The notes under the pieces were generated by a model that did no database searches, was not told the DNA's origin, and worked only from the letters and a program-made list of their open reading frames with translations. Shown here piece by piece: positions 35,733-44,564 of a DNA stretch of 64,000 nt (the first letter of the stretch is position 1; the number at the start of each line of letters is the position of its first letter). Origin of the DNA: Huiozyma naganishii CBS 8797 (lineage: Eukaryota; Ascomycota; Saccharomycetes; Saccharomycetales; Saccharomycetaceae); contig NC_035931.1 of the NCBI RefSeq assembly GCF_000348985.1, positions 248,001 through 312,000 of the forward strand. Reading direction: 5' to 3'. The position numbers and the translations under genes were made by a program.

Positions 35733-38700
35733 ATGAACGGACGTGTCGTCAATGACGCGGTGGCGATAGACAAGTCGACGGCGATCGACGTGCAGATTGA
35801 GTGGCTGTACAGGGGGAAGTCCAGGGTCCGGGAAGAAATCCTCGAGAAGAGCAGCGAAGGATGTGGTTACTGCAAGGGACGAGGCGGATGAGCCAGCTCG
35901 CCAGGGGAGGAGGAGCAGGTCATTGTCTGTTTCGAATGCCGCATTGGCAAACACGGCAGCGTCTGTGGATAGGAGTGACGACGCGGAGATGGTGTCCCTG
36001 AACGACGTGATGGTGAAACGCGGTGAGGGAAGGCAGGGGGACACCGCAGAGGGTGGTGTCACGAGTGGCGACTTCCTAGGGGCTAAGAAGGTCAAGAGAA
36101 GTGTGTCGTTGAGTACGGAGAACAAACCAGCCGCCGTGGGGAAGAAATCACTGTTTGGTACGTTGTTTGGTGGTGGTGGGAAGAGACAGACTGGCGAGGA
36201 TGCACAGATTGTCACTGCAACTGCAGTAGAATCGTCGTCGTCGTCGTCGTCACCCTCATTGTCCTCGTTACCGTCCCCATCTCCATCACCAACGACGGAA
36301 ACACGAATCAATGCCTCGCTAGGGAAGGTCGCCTTGAAGCGAGTCGCATTCAGCGTGGATAAGTTTACGGGGGACCCGCCGCAGCAGTTGCCCTCGAGGA
36401 ACCCGAAGAAGGGGAACGTCCTGATCCCGCACGAGATGGTCAGCGAAGTGCCGTCCATTTCACTAGGGATCTCAACGAGCCTACCGCAGGACACCAACGA
36501 AACACAGATCACAAGGGACTCAAAGGAGTACAAACAAGCAGTGGCAAACTACGACGTCATGGTCAATGAGGCAAAGGTCCACCAACGGGAGGCACACTAC
36601 GCGGCAAAGAGAATCGCAGATGAAGTTGCAACTTTTAAATACAACGATGACAATAAGAGCAGCGACAACGGCAACGGCAACGTAACAGCGGAGTCGCCCA
36701 TAAACACAGCAGGACTTGAGATCGATATGCCCATACACATGCACGAACACTACTTTGAGGCAACCCCACCGGAGGATGAGCTGACTTTGGACGTCGTATA
36801 CACACGGTGTTGCCATCTGAGAGAGATCTTGCCCATCCCATCCACGCTCCGGCAAGTGAGGGGAAAAACGGCACCGCTGCAGGTGCTCAAATTTTTGAAC
36901 GCAAAACCAACACTTATCGACTGTCTCTCCTTCTGCGACTTCTTACAAATCACCCCCATCAACACTATTGTGTTCGACAATGTCAACTTAAGCAGCGAAA
37001 TGTTCCGGATCCTGATCAAGTCCCTGGCACAGTCAAAGGTGTTAGAGAAACTCAGTTTGAGGAACGTCATCATAGACAAAGAAAACTGGACACTTCTGTG
37101 TAAGTTCCTTCTCAGGAACAAATCAATTGTGAAATTGGACCTCTCGCAAACACACACCAAATTCAAAACAACAGACTACTTGGGGAACAAACTACAACCA
37201 CAGGACCCGCTCGCACTGCGACACAATCTCGACTGGGGGTTATTCAGCAACGTACTGGTCAACAGGAGGGGCAAACCCATCGAGGAACTTCTCCTAAACG
37301 GTGTCAAGTTTAGCCAACTGCCAAATACGGACATGTTCGAGTCAGTACTGACCGCATTGAAGGGCCAGCCTTGTGCCACATCTTCTGCGGTGAAAATACG
37401 CCTTGGACTGGCCACCTCAGAAATATCCCTCGATTGCATCAAAACTGTGTTCACCTGGATGTCAGGAACTGGAGGAAAGTTCCAAATACAAGGTGTCGAC
37501 CTCTCTCATAACGACCTCTCAAGCTACATCAAACCTATGGTCGGTAGGTTATCGTCCCTGCAATACAATAATCTGGAGTACTTTACTTTGAATAACACAC
37601 AACTCTTAAAGGGGTACGACCTAGCACTGATATTGAAGTACCTCTCGAAGTTGCCCAATTTGGTCTTTTTGGACTTGGGTAACCTCCCGCAGTTGTTCCC
37701 GGATATCTTGCCTTACATCTACAAATATCTGCCCCGGTTCATGAGTCTGAAGAGAATCCACCTCGACAACAACAACCTCACGTACAGGCAGATGGCTGTT
37801 GTTTCCAACGTTTTGATGAAATGCAAATCCCTCAAACATATTTCAATCACACAACCATCGTTCAGAATAGAATCCGAATCGGTGAGCACACTAAATCTGG
37901 CGGATTGTCAGGAGTCCTTCTCGCCACCACAAGAGAGGAGACCGTTTGGGAAGAACGCGCTGTGGTTCACCTTCTACAACTTGGTGAAAACGTGCCCCAA
38001 CCTAGTTGGGCTCGACATCAACTACGAAGAGATGCCAGAGGAGATCCAATCTCGGATTGCCATTTGTCTGATGAGGAATATGAACAGAGCAATGGATTCC
38101 ACGTTTCAGTTGGACGAACTGACCTCACAGGACGATCTGCTTTTCGATGGTAATCTTGTGACCGCCTCTGCAGAGGACGTCCTAAAGAAGTTATCCCTCT
38201 TAAACATCGACGAATTCAATAAAGTGTGCGACCAGAAGGGCGAGGCTTCCAAGAATAAAGACGCAAGCGCAAAGAGATACCTGTTGAAGAAATACTTTGA
38301 GAACCTGCAGAAAGTCCACGAGAGCGTGTTGCACAAAATCGATTCCATGTTCGAGAAGCGGAACACGGGCGAGCTCACTCTCACGGAGAAGGAAAACTTG
38401 CTGAGGTTCCTGCTGCTGGAAAAAAACCTGTCTCATATCTTCGAACTGTTGAACAACACGCCGCAGATGGCAACCGTCCTCAACTCTTTGAAACTGAAGG
38501 TCCCACACATCCAAAACAAGCATTTCCAATCTTCGCAACAGGTGGGATCGAATGCGGATATCGCGCTGTCACCGCCTGAGGTGCTGGAGGCGCGCCCCCA
38601 TTTGATGGCAACAGATTCTGGTAAGACAATCGACTGTTCAACGGGTAAACCCGTGTTATTCCGTCGCAGCTCAGGGACATTGGTCCACAGCAAGGAGCAG

Positions 38701-39114
38701 GAGGTCGAGGAAGGTGAATTGCATAAATGGGGGTTCTACGTCCAGCAGCAAAGATCGATCTACCCAGCGAATAACAATGAACCGCAATCGGACTCGACGG
38801 TGCAAACGAGCAGTGTATCGCTGCCAAGCATGTTAACGGCGGCCAGCTCATCACCAGAATCTCCAACTACGCCGACCGCTCAGCAACAAATTCCTCAGCC
38901 GAAGACATTGATCACTAAGATACCATCGGGCCAAGAGCTGCGTTCCGCTATTATAAAGGCGAAAGGTATCGACTCCATTGAGGAACTGATCCATAATGTC
39001 AGCGACGAACAAGTAGAATTGCAAACAATCTACGGTGATTCGGTACAGTGCTCAAAAGTCACGGAGGCATACGACAAGTTACTAAACGATATATCTGTCA
39101 ACAGAGCGCGTTAG
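35733..39114 (+). CDS. GIP3: Glc7-interacting LRR protein, GIP3/HER1 homologue, with frame change near the start
   Basis: The main frame (ending 39114, open from 35770) has no ATG before 35989. An upstream ATG at 35733 opens a 52-codon frame that stops at TGA 35889-35891 and reads a plausible start (VQIEWLYRGKSRVREE). A +1 shift inside 35770-35891 would join the two into about 1120 residues; starting at 35989 would give 1041. S. cerevisiae Gip3 and Her1 are about 1250-1280. Visible in the main frame: a Ser-run from TCG repeats (36232-36251), a PP1-docking RVAF motif about 115 codons after ATG 35989, and leucine-rich repeats across the middle (LEKLSLRNVIIDKENW, LKRIHLDNNNLTYRQM). The C-terminus is polar. 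The family binds the Glc7 phosphatase and influences chromosome segregation; Her1 is linked to ER/HMG-CoA reductase biology. Confidence 0.85.
36232..36251 (+). repeat. (TCG)6 trinucleotide repeat encoding serine
   Basis: Perfect TCG units inside the GIP3/HER1 coding sequence, continuing into a Ser/Pro-rich stretch. In-frame length changes would be tolerated. Confidence 0.9.
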
Positions 39115-39735
39115 AACTGCCCTAACATTAAGCGATCATTGCATCCACATCGGTTCTCTTATATTTTACGTATTCGTGATAAGACAAGTATAGACTGTTT
39201 TTTTGTTTATTCGATGGTAGCTGACACCAAGTGGCCAACAGCGGTATATATTAGAGTATCTGTGCAATGACTCATGACCTGAAGTAAGGGTCTCTCCTCA
39301 AGCACCTTTGTTTTACTGGTACCACCGTAGTATTTGTGACTTTTGTAGCCTTCACTATCGTTTCAAGCCTAAGAGTACCAAATGAGCCTTAACTTTTTGA
39401 AGACTTCCCATAGTTATTCTTCCTTGTTGGATTGGATACTTCAGTGGTCTAGAAGATATGACACCTTCGTTGGCATAAGTCGTATGGATCCAATTTCAAG
39501 CTTGGAATACACGAGCACCAAGCGACATTGCCATATCGAAGTCATAATGGAGGAATCGAGGAGTATATAGCCTTTTATACAACATGTGGTGTTCACGCTA
39601 CACGCCCTATAAACGATACCCTTGCTCTCCTCTCGTATGTTCATTAACCTATATCAAGAAGCATCGTAAATTTTATTCCATGAACAAAACAGAGAACAGT
39701 CCAACAGCCACACAGTTGCTACGACAAGGTCCCAA
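39115..39735. other. Intergenic region before PEX10
   Basis: 621 bp. A 62-codon ATG frame at 39382-39570 has no recognisable feature and is not called. AT-rich with TATATATTA at 39245-39253. I see no repeat or mobile-element end that would explain how PEX10 came to lie here. Confidence 0.45.
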
Positions 39736-40665
39736 ATGGAATGCAGTATGACTGGGACACATGCATTACCCTTTGCAGATGCAGCATCCATTGTCCAGTC
39801 GAGACAGAAGGATGAACAGATTGAAGATATCCTTATAAAGAAGTTTACGAATGTGCTGCAAGCTTTGAAGGGCCAACTATTTACTAACATGCACCCAACT
39901 GGTATAGCAAGAGCGACAAAGTTCATATACCTACTGATCACTACATTAAGAGGTGTTTCGACCCTGGGGGAGGAGTACGTTGATATATTGTACGTGAATC
40001 GGAGCGGCAGAGGGCTTCCAAAGCGGTATAGTCGGCTGCTCTTTATTCTGTCCACGTTTCTAGGCCCGTACGCACTTGCAAAACTAACCAAGAGACTCAG
40101 AAAGGGTGATGATGAAGGCAATATGAATCTGACGAGTGTCTTTGACGGCATGATTGATTTCTTGCTTCAGTTTCATTTGATGACATTTTACGTAAAGGGT
40201 TCCTACTACAATGTGTTCAAGAGAATATTTGGGCTCCGGTACGCCATCGGGCACAAAGTGGACTCTGCTGAAGGCAAGATGAGAGAGCAGAATGCACACA
40301 CCTATAAAATTCTGGGGTATGTTGTGCTGATTCAGAGTGTCAGTAAGGGTATTCCGATAATAAAGGAGCTTCTAAAGACGCGGCACAAATCTGAGCCTCA
40401 GATTAACGAAAATGGAGTGCTAACAGAGAAACCGCAAACGACAATTTCTAAAATATCCTTACGTGACCCTGAAGTGATGCCATTCATTTCGGGGCCATCT
40501 CGAGATTGTACATTGTGTCTTTTGCCGATGACGAACCCAAGTTGTGCACCGTGTGGACATACGTACTGCTGGGACTGCCTCTTTAAATGGTGCAACGAAA
40601 GACCAGAGTGTCCTTTGTGTCGACAAACGTGTGCACCGCAACAAATCCTCATGTTGAGACAGTAA
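39736..40665 (+). CDS. PEX10: Peroxisomal RING ubiquitin ligase Pex10
   Basis: 309 residues (S. cerevisiae Pex10 about 337), ATG at 39736. PFADAASIVQSRQKDEQIEDIL near the start, then TLGEEYVDI and the helical membrane domain. The C-terminal C3HC4 RING runs from about Cys258 to Cys295 (CTLC ... CAPCGHTYCWDC ... CPLC), ending QQILMLRQ like the S. cerevisiae protein. With Pex2 and Pex12 it forms the retrotranslocation channel and ligase that ubiquitinates Pex5 for recycling. In S. cerevisiae it is YDR265W, far from this block, so it has moved in one lineage. Confidence 0.97.
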   Translation: MECSMTGTHALPFADAASIVQSRQKDEQIEDILIKKFTNVLQALKGQLFTNMHPTGIARATKFIYLLITTLRGVSTLGEEYVDILYVNRSGRGLPKRYSRLLFILSTFLGPYALAKLTKRLRKGDDEGNMNLTSVFDGMIDFLLQFHLMTFYVKGSYYNVFKRIFGLRYAIGHKVDSAEGKMREQNAHTYKILGYVVLIQSVSKGIPIIKELLKTRHKSEPQINENGVLTEKPQTTISKISLRDPEVMPFISGPSRDCTLCLLPMTNPSCAPCGHTYCWDCLFKWCNERPECPLCRQTCAPQQILMLRQ

Positions 40666-40984
40666 CCGTTACGCTGTTCCATTTTACAAATTGCATATGT
40701 ACGGTGTATCTTCATATTATAAAAGATGCAGAAAGAGACATCACAATCCTTTTTTTTGATCACAGAGACTGCACCTCCCCCCAAGAAATGCATTAATGGC
40801 AACTCCGAGGTCCTACCAGGGCCCGACTTCTTGACGTTTTTGGAAAGTCTTCTGACGATCTTTCAATATTTTTACAAATTGATTCGAGCCTTCAGCGGTG
40901 AACGGTTAATCTTGTAGCGAAGAGAGATGGCGGGGAAAACACAAGCAGCGCGAGGTATTGATCCAGGTGTAGAATACACGCTGC
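40666..40984. other. Intergenic region between PEX10 and SPP1
   Basis: 319 bp between tandem genes. The 63-codon frame 40726-40917 has no motif and is not called. Nothing specific seen. Confidence 0.45.
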
Positions 40985-42199
40985 ATGTCGTCTCTGTTAC
41001 CGGCATGGTGCCCCCCTTACTCCAGTACGAAAGTGGATCCTGTTACGGGAGTGGACGTTTACTGTATCTGCAAGAAACCCGATGAAGGCGAGCTGATGGT
41101 CGGTTGTGACGGCTGCGATGATTGGTTCCACTTCAATTGCATGAAGATTCCGACAAAGTACCAGAAGCTTGTTTCGCACTTCTATTGCCCGTACTGTCAA
41201 GCCGGCATCACGGGGCAAAACCGTGATTCCGAGAGCGAGCTGCCTCGGACTCTTTGGAAGAAGAAGTGCAGGGTAGAGCTGTGCTATGAACCCTGCATGC
41301 ATGAAAGCAAGTACTGTTCTGAGGAACACGGTATGGAGTACGTGAAGGGGATGGTCGACAAACTGAACTTAACTGGGACGAAAGACGGGGACAAGCGACT
41401 GCTCAGGTCCATGGTTCATTCTTCCAATGGCAGTGCCGATAAGTTTTCGAATCTTGGGGGAGCTCATTACATAGATGACGATATCCCACCGGAGGCAATG
41501 GACAAGGGATTGTTTGATACGCTGCTTACCAACGACTCGAAATTGAATGACCTGTTACAGAGTTTACAAGAGTGTAAATTGAAGACGTACCCTGAATTAA
41601 AGCAAAAACTGGAATCCCTTCAGAGTTACATTGCGTTTTTAGACAAGTTGAACGAGAAACTGAACGAGCAGGGACCAGATACAGAACCAATTGCGAACTT
41701 GGAGGCAGAACGCAAGACTACAAAGTCCAGAAAGGGCAAAAAGAAATCCAGCAAACAAAACAGAGCGCTTGCGAAGAAGACCATATGCGGATACACTCCC
41801 GACTTCGACCGAGAACACCCATCCGTAAAAAGCTTCCTGTTCGAGTACCACACTGCTGTCGCCGCTTCCGGCAGCGAGAAGGAACCAAAACCGCCAGTTC
41901 TCCACGACATTTGCATCAAAATGAAATGCGTCAGGCACGCAGACTGGGCGGTGATCTGCATGGACCAACTGAAGCAGCAGATGAGGTCTCTCGAGAGCTA
42001 CAAAGAGAGGCTGGACTTGCTGGTAAAGACACGAAAGAGACAGCTGCATCTACAGTACTACCAGCAATTGGCGGACCAGTTGCCCGCGAAAGCGGCAGAA
42101 GACACGACACCACAAGAGATAACAAGCACGCCGGAGCAACCGGACGAGGCAGTAGCTACCCAGCAGCATCACCAGCATCAGCATCCACAGTCTACTTAA
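40985..42199 (+). CDS. SPP1: COMPASS PHD-finger subunit Spp1
   Basis: 404 residues (S. cerevisiae Spp1 about 353), ATG at 40985. The PHD finger has Cys27, Cys29, Cys41, Cys44, His49, Cys52, Cys68 and Cys71, with Trp47 in the H3K4me3 aromatic cage. A second Cys-rich segment (about 97-120, KKKCRVELCYEPC ... YCSEEH) matches the CXXC-like region of Spp1/CFP1 proteins. A charged helical part with coiled coil covers 200-390, and the extreme C-terminus is Gln/His-rich. Spp1 stimulates H3K4 trimethylation by Set1 and in meiosis tethers H3K4me3 sites to the axis protein Mer2. Between the GIP3/PEX10 segment and UME1, as YPL138C lies between YPL137C and YPL139C. Confidence 0.96.
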   Translation: MSSLLPAWCPPYSSTKVDPVTGVDVYCICKKPDEGELMVGCDGCDDWFHFNCMKIPTKYQKLVSHFYCPYCQAGITGQNRDSESELPRTLWKKKCRVELCYEPCMHESKYCSEEHGMEYVKGMVDKLNLTGTKDGDKRLLRSMVHSSNGSADKFSNLGGAHYIDDDIPPEAMDKGLFDTLLTNDSKLNDLLQSLQECKLKTYPELKQKLESLQSYIAFLDKLNEKLNEQGPDTEPIANLEAERKTTKSRKGKKKSSKQNRALAKKTICGYTPDFDREHPSVKSFLFEYHTAVAASGSEKEPKPPVLHDICIKMKCVRHADWAVICMDQLKQQMRSLESYKERLDLLVKTRKRQLHLQYYQQLADQLPAKAAEDTTPQEITSTPEQPDEAVATQQHHQHQHPQST

Positions 42200-42361
42200 G
42201 TATTTTGCAAAGGGCATCTTCTTGCTTCAAAAGCGAATATTATAATTTATAAAGTGAAAAATTGGAAGATTGTGAAAGAACGGTCTTTAGGACTGCGAAA
42301 GGTGCTTCCTAAGACAGTGTAACGTGTCGAGTGGTAAATAGCTAATTGGTAGGGACCAATA

Positions 42362-43768
42362 ATGTCTGCAGAGGTAGCCCCCAGCACCGCGAGTAGCGAC
42401 ACTGTGGAGTTGGATCAGGCGAACATTATTTTGAATGAGGAATTCAAAATATGGAAGAAGACGATTCCATCGTTGTACAAGCACATTTCAACGTTCAAGC
42501 CTGCAATTAGTCAAGGTTCAGCAGTACTGGAGGATGAGAAGGAATTGAAGAGGGCCATAGTATTTACGGATAAGTTGGTGCCGGACAAGAACAACGGCAC
42601 TTTATCGACCAGCGTGTTGTGCTCACAGGGGAGTAACATATACACCTTCGAGACTTTCTTACCGTTGGGGGTGCACTATACGTCCGGTGCCAACGCACTG
42701 ACGAGCTGTCAATACAACGAGCACACTATTGAGCAAGCCATAGAGTTTGGGGAAAGAAGCCAGCATTGGGTCTGGCAAAACGAGACTGTAAACAAGCTGT
42801 TTTACGTCGGGGATGAGGACGTCAAGTTTATTGCTCTTGCCGAGAGTGGAGCGTTGGGCTGGTTTAAGGACGGGTTGAAACCGCCTCAGAAAGTTTTGTG
42901 CGGTTCCGAGATGCAAGGGAGCGACGTCCGTGCGAGTGTCGATGCAGATGTGTCAAGTGATGGTACACTTATAGTGAAGTGTCTACCGATGAAGGATACG
43001 CTGACTCTCGTTGGCAATACCAGGGAAAACCGCGGCAATTTGGTACGCAGCATTGCGGTGGACAACGCAAGCACCATTAGGTGTATCAAGTTCATTGGAA
43101 GTGACATATTTGCATGCTGTTCAAGGGACAACCTTGTCCGTTTCTACAGCAGCAAATCGAATAATCAAGAACCGGTATGGCTATTGAGGATACCAGATTC
43201 GAATGGTACTATCGAGTGTATAGGAAGCTCTCTTCTGATGCCCACATTGGTTGCCTTCGGTACGAGCAACGGTACGATTAAAATCTGGGATACGCGCTCC
43301 ATCAGGGCCACCTCCGGCCTTGCGGTAAACGAGAACCCACTGCTGAGACTCAACCATCTGCAGCAGGAAGGTGTCGTTGATATCCAGTTCTCCGCCGTGT
43401 CCCCTACACAGTTCATCACTGTGGGGTCCAAGGGCAACGTGTACCACTGGGATTTGGAGTACCTGATGGGGAAGGGCGATGACGATTCTGAAATAGAGGC
43501 AATCAACCAGGCAGACTTGCAAGAGGAGTGTCTGGCGTTCTACCACACCGGCGGTTGCCGGCGATCGATCGGGACGCTGTCAAAGAAAAATACGGCGCAG
43601 CTGCACTCGACGATCGGCGAGCTTGTCGTGACAGTGGATGCAGATGGGCTGGTCACTGTCTACATACCTTTTAATGGCAGGTACGAAACAGAGATCAAAG
43701 AAGACGAAGCCCTACAGAAGGAAAATGACACTCCACAAGATGAAGCCTCCAAATCAGAAAACGTCTAG
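42362..43768 (+). CDS. UME1: WD40 repressor of the Ume1/Wtm family
   Basis: 468 residues (S. cerevisiae Ume1 about 460), ATG at 42362. The N-terminal ILNEEFKIWKKTIPSLYKHI is the Sin3/Rpd3-associated motif of the family. WD40 blades follow (GCVRCIKF-like TIRCIKFIGSDIFACCSRDNLVRFY, TLVAFGTSNGTIKIWDTRS, QFITVGSKGNVYHWDLEY). The C-terminal tail is acidic. Ume1 works with Rpd3L/S to repress early meiotic genes in mitosis; the Wtm paralogues anchor ribonucleotide reductase in the nucleus. The ancestral gene gave UME1 (YPL139C) on one chromosome and WTM1/2 on the other. The YPL-like neighbourhood suggests UME1, not proven. Confidence 0.9.
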   Translation: MSAEVAPSTASSDTVELDQANIILNEEFKIWKKTIPSLYKHISTFKPAISQGSAVLEDEKELKRAIVFTDKLVPDKNNGTLSTSVLCSQGSNIYTFETFLPLGVHYTSGANALTSCQYNEHTIEQAIEFGERSQHWVWQNETVNKLFYVGDEDVKFIALAESGALGWFKDGLKPPQKVLCGSEMQGSDVRASVDADVSSDGTLIVKCLPMKDTLTLVGNTRENRGNLVRSIAVDNASTIRCIKFIGSDIFACCSRDNLVRFYSSKSNNQEPVWLLRIPDSNGTIECIGSSLLMPTLVAFGTSNGTIKIWDTRSIRATSGLAVNENPLLRLNHLQQEGVVDIQFSAVSPTQFITVGSKGNVYHWDLEYLMGKGDDDSEIEAINQADLQEECLAFYHTGGCRRSIGTLSKKNTAQLHSTIGELVVTVDADGLVTVYIPFNGRYETEIKEDEALQKENDTPQDEASKSENV

Positions 43769-44564
43769 GCGCAAGAGAAAGAATGCCGTTAATCTAATTA
43801 ATACGTAGATGTCTGTATTGAAAGGAGCCACGAACACACTCCAGTCGCTCAATATAACCAGTTGTAACCTCAAAGATGTAGTAAGCACCATTTTTTTAAT
43901 GTTTCAGGTCTTTCTCGAGGAATTGCGAGTAATAAATGGTAAAAGAGAACCCCCCAATAAAACAGGGCAGTAGCTTCCAGAGACCGCTACCAATACCCTC
44001 TTACTTGCTCGACATCCATCGCTCGGGGAATCGTCTTCTGGAACCGTCTTCTTGGAAGCTGCTCCAAGTTGTGACACCTTTCGTGAGTTTATGTAAACAA
44101 ACGTATACTGAAAGAGGAAATTATCGATTTGACCGTTATTTTTAATAACAGTCGCTTATAATTTTTGCAGATTTCTTCAACTACATAAGTTACGCAGTCC
44201 TAGGCTGTTTACTCCCCAAAAGTGGTCAGCGTTCGTTGCCCGTGTCTGCAGGGAACACACTCCAGTCTTCACGTTTCTCCTCAGAAAAGTAACTCTTGGA
44301 GTAAACGGAAGTAGAGCTGTGGAAGGGAAGTTGAGCTTGGGTTTTACAGAAGAAGAATAAGATTATTTTTGCCTGTGGCATCGAAACATCTCATATAGCG
44401 AGGGATAGACAGAAGGCTAGAGTATATTTGTGATACCCTTAGCTATAACACAGGTATTTGCTAGAATTTATTTCAGTTGCTTTACTCGATTGAGGGTTTG
44501 AAATTAGGAAGAGGAAAAAGAAGGAGTAGCATAAACCCCAAAAAATACAAACAGGCTCGAGGTG
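43769..44564. other. Long intergenic region before the KIN4/FRK1 kinase gene
   Basis: 796 bp in which other yeasts have MKK1/2 and MGE1. No remnant of either recognised. A 69-codon ATG frame at 43936-44145 has no motif. The segment may be the upstream region of the kinase gene and decayed DNA. Confidence 0.45.

Noticed and set aside
39382..39570. 62-codon frame before PEX10
   Set aside because: Has an ATG but no recognisable feature, and this length occurs by chance.
43936..44145. 69-codon frame before the KIN4/FRK1 gene
   Set aside because: No similarity to MKK, MGE1 or any motif; likely chance.
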